Below, piece by piece: positions 1 to 6,302 of a stretch of DNA of 23,161 nucleotides; position 1 is the stretch's first letter, and each line of letters opens with the position of its first letter. Under the pieces are notes generated by a model. The model saw only the letters and a program-made list of their open reading frames with translations. It ran no database searches and was not told where the DNA came from. The stretch is from Gammaproteobacteria bacterium (GTDB lineage: Bacteria > Pseudomonadota > Gammaproteobacteria > JAABTG01). Where the stretch lies: assembly GCA_030066245.1 (NCBI GenBank), contig JASJBY010000020.1, forward strand, positions 1-23,161. Reading direction: 5' to 3'. A program made the position numbers and the translations under genes.

Positions 1-585
1 GATGGTATGCGCCCCGGACAACGGCACGTAGAGCATGTCAGCCTCTTCACCGACGGGTATGCGCGCCCGGGGATCCCCCAGCTTTTCACGCACCTCCTTT
101 TCCAATTCCTTAATCTGCTCCAGGTACATGTCCTGCAGTACATCGGCGGCCTCTTCTCTTGCCAGCGCGGCATCCGCCAACTGGTCCAGGATCTCGGGTG
201 CCTTGCCGAGCGCCGTCAGCGTGCCGCGCACCGCGGCCATGATCTGGGGCGTCTCCACCGCCATGGGACAGTTGATGACGCATCTCTCGCACAAGGTGCA
301 GCTTCGAAACGCGAGCTCGGACCACTTCTCCAGCTCTCGGTCCGTCAGATCCGCAGCCCCGGTCCAGAAGGGAAAAATCCTGCTCAGCCAGTCATGGGAC
401 CGACGCAGCACTTTCCTCACCCGCTCGGTCTTGGCGACCGGCGACAATGCCGGATCCCGGGTTGCCAGGTAGACGTGACAGGCCTCGATACACCACCCGC
501 AATGGGTGCACAGGTTGGTGGCTGAGGTGCCCACCAGTCGGTTGAAGCGACCCTCCAGTTCCTGCAATGCAGCTCGTGTGCTCAT
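1..585 (-). CDS. HdrD/DsrK-like [4Fe-4S] electron-transfer subunit, partial (N-terminal 195 residues)
   Basis: Only the N-terminal 195 codons are visible; the gene continues beyond base 1. Two classic C-x2-C-x2-C-x3-C ferredoxin motifs are present (C26/C29/C32/C36 and C96/C99/C102/C106), each able to bind a [4Fe-4S] cluster. This arrangement is typical of HdrC/HdrD, DsrK and GlcF-type subunits. In those families CCG domains normally follow in the C-terminal half, which lies outside the window. The ATG overlaps the stop of the upstream cytochrome b gene by four bases (ATGA), so the two are translationally coupled and probably form a DsrMK- or HdrDE-like membrane pair that exchanges electrons with quinone. 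The physiological partner cannot be named from sequence. The family assignment is good; the specific function is inference. Confidence 0.85.
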   Translation of the reverse strand, partial: MSTRAALQELEGRFNRLVGTSATNLCTHCGWCIEACHVYLATRDPALSPVAKTERVRKVLRRSHDWLSRIFPFWTGAADLTDRELEKWSELAFRSCTLCERCVINCPMAVETPQIMAAVRGTLTALGKAPEILDQLADAALAREEAADVLQDMYLEQIKELEKEVREKLGDPRARIPVGEEADMLYVPLSGAHTI

Positions 586-1241
586 GAGGCACTCCCCGCG
601 GGAGGAATAACCCCGCGCCGTCCGTACCGCGTCCCCGTCAGCACATGGGAGAAGAAGAAATAGACGTAATGGGAGATCTTGCTGAACGGTACATAGAACA
701 GAAAAGCAGCCGTGATGAGGAAATAGGCGAGGCGCCATTCGGGCGTATCGAGCACAAGCGCCATGACGGCCGCGAAGAAGAAGAACTCCAGGGAGACCAG
801 GGAGAAATAGTCGTCCGGGGTGCTGACCAGACGCAGCTCGGGTCGGCGTACGCGGCGCACGAGCTTGATGACGCCGACGACGATGGCGGGCGCGATGAGC
901 ACCGCAAAGAGCCACCGCACTGGCCGAGTCATCAGCTCAGGGGCGAACGGAAACGTGAACGTATTGACGATGGCCACCAGTGCGCCCACATGGTAGATGG
1001 CGAACTCCAGCCAGCGGCCCAGGTGCTTGCGACTGCTCTCCATGAGCCACGGCAGGAAGATAGTCCCGTAGGAACGCAGCACACCCCTTGCGGGGCTCCC
1101 TTTACCCGGCTCCCGCTCCCATGGCATGGGCAGTCGAGCCAGTTGATAGGCCTTGATGGAATAGAGCACCGCCATCCAGGTCAGCGCAATGGCCTGGAGG
1201 TCATGCTCGACGAAGTGCAGAAGTTCCGGGTCGATCATCAT
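582..1241 (-). CDS. NarI/DsrM-like membrane cytochrome b subunit
   Basis: A 219-residue integral membrane protein with about five hydrophobic segments: residues near 15-30, 80-100, 108-125, 148-165 and 168-190. Histidines in the segments (for example H9, H13, H84 and the late SHYVYFFFSH stretch) could ligate haem b. Size and layout resemble NarI gamma, DsrM and HdrE-type cytochromes, which exchange electrons between quinone and an attached Fe-S subunit. The stop overlaps the start of the HdrD-like gene, which supports a two-subunit membrane complex. Two adjacent ATGs (1241 and 1238) are possible starts; a GGTGAAG sequence sits just upstream and fits the second ATG slightly better. The exact family and haem number are inferred. 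Confidence 0.8.
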   Translation of the reverse strand: MMIDPELLHFVEHDLQAIALTWMAVLYSIKAYQLARLPMPWEREPGKGSPARGVLRSYGTIFLPWLMESSRKHLGRWLEFAIYHVGALVAIVNTFTFPFAPELMTRPVRWLFAVLIAPAIVVGVIKLVRRVRRPELRLVSTPDDYFSLVSLEFFFFAAVMALVLDTPEWRLAYFLITAAFLFYVPFSKISHYVYFFFSHVLTGTRYGRRGVIPPAGSAS

Positions 1242-1326
1242 GCTTCACCGTCCCGTGTCGGCGTTTTGGCCGGGGCGCCGCACCCTCCCCGCCGCTTGTG
1301 GCGGCCGCTGTGAAATCGTTCTCCGG

Positions 1327-1569
1327 CTATTTCAGGCGGCGAACGACAAACCTGAAGATGCCGTCCTCCTTAGCCATCTTCACCATCTCGTTTCCCGAGC
1401 TCTTGCACCATGCGGGTATATCCATCATTACCCCCGGATCCGTGGCCGTGGCCTCTATCACCTCACCAATGTTGATATCCTTCACGGCCTTGCTCACCTT
1501 CACCACGGGTATCGGACACAGCAGTCCCTGGAGGTCCAGTACCTTGGCGATCTCATAGTCGTCTGCCAT
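1327..1569 (-). CDS. TusA/SirA-family sulfur carrier protein
   Basis: An 80-residue protein of normal TusA length. It has the family signature L-C-P-x-P with persulfide-forming C18, and the downstream D-I-P-x-W-C-K-x-x-G-N-E segment (C55) that matches the D-x-P-x-x-x-x-x-x-G-H/N-E region of the family. TusA proteins carry sulfane sulfur as a cysteine persulfide in the cytoplasm, either for tRNA thiolation or, in sulfur oxidisers, between rhodanese/DsrE-type donors and Dsr or sHdr oxidation systems. A ribosome site, AGAGGAA, precedes ATG 1569 by a normal distance. It lies 72 bp after the FAD/Fe-S gene and 85 bp before the cytochrome b gene, all in the same direction, so it is probably co-transcribed with redox enzymes rather than with tRNA-modification genes. 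A role in dissimilatory sulfur transfer is inference. Confidence 0.88.
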   Translation of the reverse strand: MADDYEIAKVLDLQGLLCPIPVVKVSKAVKDINIGEVIEATATDPGVMMDIPAWCKSSGNEMVKMAKEDGIFRFVVRRLK

Positions 1570-1641
1570 CGGCTTGTTCCTCTTCCAGCTCCTTTTGCGC
1601 CATTACCAACAGCCCTGAATACGACCTGGCTTAACCAAACA

Positions 1642-4600
1642 CTAAGCCGCCTTCGGTAGCTGCTCGTGCTTCAAGTAAGCCTCCATCTTGGGCACGAAGT
1701 ATGGGATGACCTGGGGCAGCATCTTCGGCAGCAGCTTGTCCATGACCGTGGGCATCAGCTCCGGCATTTGCTCCTTCATGTAGTCAGGCATGGGCACGAC
1801 CTTCTCCATGGCCTTCAGCATGTCGGGCATCAGCTTCGGCATCATCCCAGGCAGCAGCATCGGAAACAGGGCGGGCAGCACGGGCCTCATCATCACCAGC
1901 ATGCCGTCCCGCACCCCTTCCGAAGTGTGTTCTATCCACTTCATGGTGCCGCGGAACGGCTGCGGCATGGCTTCGATCATCTCGGGCAGCATGCCCGCCA
2001 TGAACTCAGCCATGGCCTCGGGCTTCAGGAGCTTGATCATGGCTTCGAAAGTCGCCCATTGCTCGAGCATGTCGCCAGTGGGGTCGGGCAGCCTGACGCC
2101 CAGGCCCTCGGCGGCCACATGGGCCAGGTCGACAATCGGCAACCGGCAGCCGGTCTTGCTGGCCGTGACCCGCAGCTGAACCTCGCAGCAGGGGCAGCCG
2201 GCCACCAGCGCATCGGCGCCGGTCGCCTCCGCCTCTTTGAGCCGCATGTCTCCCACCTTGACGGCCGCCTTGTCCGGGCTCTCCAGCAGGCTGAGCACGC
2301 TGCCGCAGCAATGAGCCTCCTCTCGGTTGTAGGCCATCTCTCTCAGCTCGACGCCAGGGATGGCCCGCAGCAGCTCACGGGGCGGCTCGTAAATTCCGCC
2401 TGCGCGCCCCATGTGACAGGAATCATGCCAGGTCAGCTTGCGCGCGACAGGATGTGTGAACTTCAGATCACCAGTCCGTATTCGGTCGGCAAGCACCTCC
2501 GCGTAATGTCGGGCCGTCAAATGGAATGGGATACCCAGCTTCTGGGTCCACTGGGGATAGTAGGTGTGCCAGGCCAGCCAACAGGCCGGGCAGGAGGTCA
2601 CTACCGTCTCGACACCGCGACGCTGCATGGCCTCCACGTTGTGACGCAGAATGTTCTCGAACGTATCCCATGCCCCGGCAAGCAGCATCGGGATGCCACA
2701 GCAGGCCTCCTCCTCACCGAGATAGGTGAAGTCGATGCCCGCGGCGCACAACAGGCGAGCCGTGCCTTCGGCGATATCCTTCTGCACCAGGCTTGCCGTG
2801 CAGCCGGGAAAGTAAGCCACCTTTGCCTTCGGTCGGACCAGTTTCCGGACTTCCTGAGGCATCCAGCGGATCCGATTGGCCTGCGCTGTCGAGCAACCGC
2901 CGAAGTGGAGCACACCTGACACCCTGCGTGCCCTCTTCTCCCATTCTTCCGGCACCCACTCGTCACGGTCCTCCCGGTACGCACCCCAGATGTTGAGTTC
3001 CTTCTCCGCCGAGGCGCGCATCATCTCGAAGGGCGGCAGAGTCAGCCCGTCCCGCTTCTGCACCAGCTCGCCCCGCATCTTCATCCAGCTGGACTCGTTC
3101 GGGAGCTGCAGCGGGCACTTCACGTTGCACATCTCACAGGTCGTGCAGGCGAGGAAGTTGTTGACCCATTCCTGCGTCATCCTGGCGCGGCCTTCCATGT
3201 AGTCCCGCAGGAAGAACCAGCGCCCGCGGGGGGACTCCGATTCCCAGCCGCGACCGTAGTACTGGTCGCACTCGTCCACGCAGTAGCCGCACTGGGCGCA
3301 GGCGTATGCGTACCAGGCAATATCGTCAGGAATGCCGCGCTTTCCCTGTCCCTGCAGCCGCTCGCCCACCGGGCTTCTCATGGCGTTGGCCGGTACGCGC
3401 GCCAGCGGCTCCAAGGGCAGCATCAGCCTGAGCAGGTTGGCCACGAAGCCCGCATCGGTCACCTTGCACGGATTCAGAATCCCGCCGGCATCGATGCGCT
3501 GCTTATAAGCACGCAGCTTTGCGGCGCGCTCCTCGCCGAGCACGGCGTCCGCCTGGCGGCTGAAGTACAGGCCGGTGGAATAGGGTCTTCCGCCGTGCTT
3601 GCGGGCGATCCGCAGGAGCGTCAGCGAAAGGGCGTAGGCTACGCCGAAGCCGAGCTTCCGCTCGTCGTGGGGGATGAAGCCCAGCAGAGTGACCTGGCCC
3701 GCCCGCGACCTTTCCCGCCCCGCCTCCAACGTACCCTCCAGCGTCAGGGGCTGCTTGATGGCCGATTTGGCCTCGTCCAGCACGGCGGCCAGACGTTCCA
3801 GGGGCACCACCACCTCGGCGGGCAGCAGGCTGGGACCGAGCCGCTTCACGTGCATCAGAGCAAAACGCGACTCCCACTCGTGGTCCGCGGTCGGCTGGTC
3901 GAGCAGCCGCGCCCCGCAGTTATCCAGAATCTGTGACAGCTCCGTTTCAACGGCAGCCCAGTGCCCCTCTGGCGCCACCAGCAACAGCGTGTAGCCGTCC
4001 TCGGGCAGCTTGGGCGGCGACTCGTTGCTCGGCTGGCCGTGCACCAGCTTCGCAGGAAGCCGATTCCGGAGCCGCGCCATGGTGGGATTGATGAAGCTGG
4101 CCGACCACAGGGGCATACCGCGCTTCAGCATCTCTTCTAGTGCTGCCGAGAGGGCGGCGGTCGTGGCGAACACATAGGCGCGCACCCGTTCAGGCTGTTT
4201 GTCGCGCACGCTGACGGTTATCTCGGTGATAAAGCCGGTGATGCCCTCCGCCTCGCTGATCAGGTCGAGTCGCTCTCCCGTGAAAGTCTCCACCTGGCCG
4301 CTCGGCAGCACCACCCGCGCCGACACCACGTTGTCCCGGAAACTGCCGTACTCGAAGGCACCGTAGCCGACGCCACCTTGAGCGAGCCAGCCACCCACCG
4401 TCGACGACGGCGCACTCGACGGATAGGTGCGCAGCGCCAGGCCTGCCTTGGCCAGCTCCCGCTCCAGATCGGCCCAGACAACCCCTGCCTCTACCCGGGC
4501 GGTAGACGCCGTGGCATCCACAGCGAGCACTCGGCGCATCCGGTTCATGCTGACCGTTATTCCTCCCTTGACGGGCAACACCCCGCCATAGCCCGACGTC

Positions 4601-4845
4601 GCCTTCGCCCTGGGCACCAGGTGCACGTGTTCCCTGTTGGCCCAATGCACCAGCCGAACCACCTGCGCTTCCGACTCGGGCTGCACCACGGCATCGGCCG
4701 TGGCGCGCCCCATGAGCGGCCTGATCAGTCTGGGTATGGCGGCGACATCATGGCTGTAGATACGCCGTTCCTCTTTGTCGAAGCTCACCCATGCACCGAA
4801 AATCCCCGTCAGCTCAGCTTGCTGAATCGGTGTCAGTCCGCGCAT
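1642..4845 (-). CDS. FAD-linked oxidase / HdrD-GlcF-like Fe-S fusion protein with Met/Pro-rich tail
   Basis: A 1067-residue cytoplasmic redox protein. Residues about 35-270 form an FAD PP-loop domain of the GlcD/D-lactate dehydrogenase family, and 270-460 its C-terminal cap. Two C-x2-C-x2-C-x3-C ferredoxin motifs follow near residues 515 and 566. Two CCG (HdrB/D, GlcF) modules follow, with F-P-G-C near 678, A-C-C-G near 717, H-D-S-C near 806, H-C-C-G near 845 and C-P-C-C near 883. The layout resembles YdiJ-type and GlcD-GlcF fusions that oxidise 2-hydroxyacids, but the substrate cannot be read here. The last 110 residues are a Met/Pro-rich amphipathic stretch unlike the standard family. Start ATG 4845 was chosen because GAGGAGG lies seven bases upstream; an in-frame ATG at 4872 lacks this. 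It is the first gene of the operon with TusA, cytochrome b and HdrD-like genes. Confidence 0.85.
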   Translation of the reverse strand: MRGLTPIQQAELTGIFGAWVSFDKEERRIYSHDVAAIPRLIRPLMGRATADAVVQPESEAQVVRLVHWANREHVHLVPRAKATSGYGGVLPVKGGITVSMNRMRRVLAVDATASTARVEAGVVWADLERELAKAGLALRTYPSSAPSSTVGGWLAQGGVGYGAFEYGSFRDNVVSARVVLPSGQVETFTGERLDLISEAEGITGFITEITVSVRDKQPERVRAYVFATTAALSAALEEMLKRGMPLWSASFINPTMARLRNRLPAKLVHGQPSNESPPKLPEDGYTLLLVAPEGHWAAVETELSQILDNCGARLLDQPTADHEWESRFALMHVKRLGPSLLPAEVVVPLERLAAVLDEAKSAIKQPLTLEGTLEAGRERSRAGQVTLLGFIPHDERKLGFGVAYALSLTLLRIARKHGGRPYSTGLYFSRQADAVLGEERAAKLRAYKQRIDAGGILNPCKVTDAGFVANLLRLMLPLEPLARVPANAMRSPVGERLQGQGKRGIPDDIAWYAYACAQCGYCVDECDQYYGRGWESESPRGRWFFLRDYMEGRARMTQEWVNNFLACTTCEMCNVKCPLQLPNESSWMKMRGELVQKRDGLTLPPFEMMRASAEKELNIWGAYREDRDEWVPEEWEKRARRVSGVLHFGGCSTAQANRIRWMPQEVRKLVRPKAKVAYFPGCTASLVQKDIAEGTARLLCAAGIDFTYLGEEEACCGIPMLLAGAWDTFENILRHNVEAMQRRGVETVVTSCPACWLAWHTYYPQWTQKLGIPFHLTARHYAEVLADRIRTGDLKFTHPVARKLTWHDSCHMGRAGGIYEPPRELLRAIPGVELREMAYNREEAHCCGSVLSLLESPDKAAVKVGDMRLKEAEATGADALVAGCPCCEVQLRVTASKTGCRLPIVDLAHVAAEGLGVRLPDPTGDMLEQWATFEAMIKLLKPEAMAEFMAGMLPEMIEAMPQPFRGTMKWIEHTSEGVRDGMLVMMRPVLPALFPMLLPGMMPKLMPDMLKAMEKVVPMPDYMKEQMPELMPTVMDKLLPKMLPQVIPYFVPKMEAYLKHEQLPKAA

Positions 4846-4892
4846 CTGGAAGCCTCCTCGGCAGAAGCCCATAAATAAGTCTTCTCTAATAA

Positions 4893-4898
4893 ACTATA
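4893..4898 (-). promoter_or_regulatory. Putative -10 element of the FAD/TusA/cytochrome b operon
   Basis: On the minus strand the hexamer reads TATAGT, a close match to the sigma-70 -10 consensus. Its centre is 33 bases downstream of the centre of the FNR-like palindrome at 4921-4936. Class II CRP/FNR promoters place the activator at -41.5, about 32 bases from the -10 centre. This predicts transcription starting near 4886, about 40 bases before the ATG. It is a prediction from geometry only. Confidence 0.45.
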
Positions 4899-4920
4899 CC
4901 GCCGGGGATGCCGGAAGTTT

Positions 4921-4936
4921 GTTGACCCCGGTCAAC
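4921..4936. promoter_or_regulatory. CRP/FNR-geometry palindromic operator
   Basis: A perfect inverted repeat, GTTGACC-CC-GGTCAAC. Its core is TTGAC-N4-GTCAA, the half-site spacing of FNR/ANR/DNR-family regulators (FNR consensus TTGAT-N4-ATCAA). It lies in the divergent control region between the redox operon and the hydrogenase and is correctly placed for class II activation of the minus-strand operon. It is also about 165 bp upstream of the sigma-54-type element of hupS. The identity of the regulator (oxygen-, NO- or other signal-sensing) cannot be decided from the site. Confidence 0.5.
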
Positions 4937-5060
4937 GAAAGCCGGAATCATCGCGCCAGACCGGCTGGCATCGCTTCTGAAAGGCTTGACAAAAGTTCCC
5001 CGTAGCGCTCCTATAGAGCGAGTAATCGCCGCAGCCACATCCCGACTCTCGGCATGGTCC

Positions 5061-5084
5061 CCGGCGCGGTTCTGAACGCGCCGG
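5061..5084. promoter_or_regulatory. 24-bp dyad next to the hupS promoter
   Basis: Perfect 8-bp arms (CCGGCGCG and CGCGCCGG) flank an 8-base centre that itself contains TTC-T-GAA. It ends nine bases upstream of the -24 element of the predicted sigma-54 promoter. It could be an operator for a dimeric regulator; in DNA this GC-rich it could also be a chance palindrome. Confidence 0.35.
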
Positions 5085-5092
5085 TCAAGGCA

Positions 5093-5108
5093 TGGCACTC
5101 CGGCTGCA
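5093..5108 (+). promoter_or_regulatory. Predicted sigma-54 (-24/-12) promoter of the hydrogenase operon
   Basis: The sequence TGGCACTCCGGCTGCA matches the RpoN consensus TGGCACG-N4-TTGCA with two mismatches. It keeps the invariant GG-N10-GC spacing (GG 5094-5095, GC 5106-5107). Transcription would begin near 5119, leaving a leader of about 90 bases before hupS. Uptake hydrogenase operons controlled by HoxA/HupR-type activators often use RpoN promoters, so the location fits. No regulator gene of that kind is in the window, and no upstream activator site was recognised with confidence. Confidence 0.55.
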
Positions 5109-5210
5109 ATGGCGCTTACGCCCACCCGGCCAAACCGTATCTCAACAACAAGGGCTGGACGGGTTCCCGGGCAGTGTTCGCTTTTTTCTTACCAGATGGG
5201 GGTACACGGC

Positions 5211-6302
5211 ATGGCATCTCCCGAAACCTTCTATGAGGTAATGCGCCGACAAGGCATAACCCGTCGGAGCTTCCTTAAGTTCTGCAGCCTGACCGCGGCG
5301 GGGCTCGGGCTGGGACCCGCCTATGTGGACAAGATCGCCCACGCGCTGGAAACCAAGCCGCGCGTTCCGGTGGTCTGGCTACATGGCCTGGAGTGCACCT
5401 GCTGTACCGAATCCTTCATCCGCTCGGGGCATCCCCTGGCCAAGGACGCCATCCTGTCCATGATCTCGCTGGACTATGACGACACGCTCATGGCAGCGGC
5501 GGGAGACCAGGCCGAGGAGATCCTCGAGCAGACCATCGAGAAGTACGACGGCCAGTACATCCTCGCCTGCGAGGGCAACCCGCCCCTCAACGAGGACGGC
5601 ATGTACTGCATCCAGGGCGGCCGGCCCTACCTGGAGAAGCTCAAGCACATGGCCCATCACTGCAAGGCCATCATCTCCTGGGGCTCCTGCGCTTCCTGGG
5701 GCTGCGTGCAGGCGGCACGCCCCAATCCGACCCAGGCCGTGCCCATACACAAGGTCATCCACGACAAACCGATCATCAAGGTGCCCGGGTGTCCGCCCAT
5801 CGCCGAGGTGATGACCGGCGTGGTCACCTACATGGTGGCCTTCGATCGTCTGCCGGAGCTGGACAGACAGGGCCGGCCGAAGATGTTCTACAGCCAGCGC
5901 CTGCACGACAAGTGTTACCGGCGCCCGCACTTCGACGCAGGACAGTTTGTGGAGACGTTCGACGACGAGGGCGCACGCAAGGGCTACTGCCTGTACAAGG
6001 TGGGCTGCCGCGGTCCAACAACCTACAACGCCTGTTCCACCCTGGAGTGGAATGACGGCCTGTCCTGGCCCGTCAAGTCCGGCCACGGCTGCCTGGGCTG
6101 CGCAGAGAACGATTTCTGGGACAAGGGATCGTTCTACAGCGCCGTGCCCAAGCTCAACGTCATGGGCGGAGTCGAAGCCGACGCCAACAAGATCGGCGTG
6201 GTGCTCGCCGGCGCCGCCGCCGTGGGTGTGGCGGCTCACGCGGCCGTGTCGGTAGCGAGCCACATGAAGGGAAAGCAAGCCGAGGAGGCCAGCGATGAGT
6301 AA
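5211..6302 (+). CDS. hupS: Uptake [NiFe] hydrogenase small subunit, oxygen-tolerant (group 1d) type
   Basis: A 363-residue precursor carrying the electron-transfer Fe-S clusters. The N-terminus has a twin-arginine signal (T-R-R-S-F-L-K-F, residues 18-24) with probable cleavage after A-H-A at 45. With that cleavage, mature C17, C19, C20, C115, C120 and C149 all fall at the positions used by E. coli HyaA and Ralstonia HoxK; C19 and C120 are the two extra cysteines of the [4Fe-3S] proximal cluster. The medial [3Fe-4S] motif (N-A-C-S-T-L then G-C-L-G-C) and the distal H-D-K-C motif follow. Residues about 325-350 form the C-terminal membrane helix. ATG 5211 was chosen because GGGGG precedes it by eight bases and the Tat signal then has normal length; upstream in-frame codons would only lengthen the signal. 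The stop overlaps hupL by eight bases. Confidence 0.97.
   Translation: MASPETFYEVMRRQGITRRSFLKFCSLTAAGLGLGPAYVDKIAHALETKPRVPVVWLHGLECTCCTESFIRSGHPLAKDAILSMISLDYDDTLMAAAGDQAEEILEQTIEKYDGQYILACEGNPPLNEDGMYCIQGGRPYLEKLKHMAHHCKAIISWGSCASWGCVQAARPNPTQAVPIHKVIHDKPIIKVPGCPPIAEVMTGVVTYMVAFDRLPELDRQGRPKMFYSQRLHDKCYRRPHFDAGQFVETFDDEGARKGYCLYKVGCRGPTTYNACSTLEWNDGLSWPVKSGHGCLGCAENDFWDKGSFYSAVPKLNVMGGVEADANKIGVVLAGAAAVGVAAHAAVSVASHMKGKQAEEASDE

Noticed and set aside
1666..2919. 417-codon plus-strand frame opposite the FAD/Fe-S fusion gene
   Set aside because: His/Gln/Leu-rich composition arises from the antisense of Met/Pro-rich and GC-rich coding sequence; the minus-strand frame has clear cofactor motifs.
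4986..5017. Sigma-70 promoter TTGACA with TATAGA for hupS
   Set aside because: The -35 is perfect, but the spacing to TATAGA is 20 bases and the 17-base alternative TCCTAT is a poor -10. The sigma-54 element nearby is a better match, though a second promoter is not excluded.
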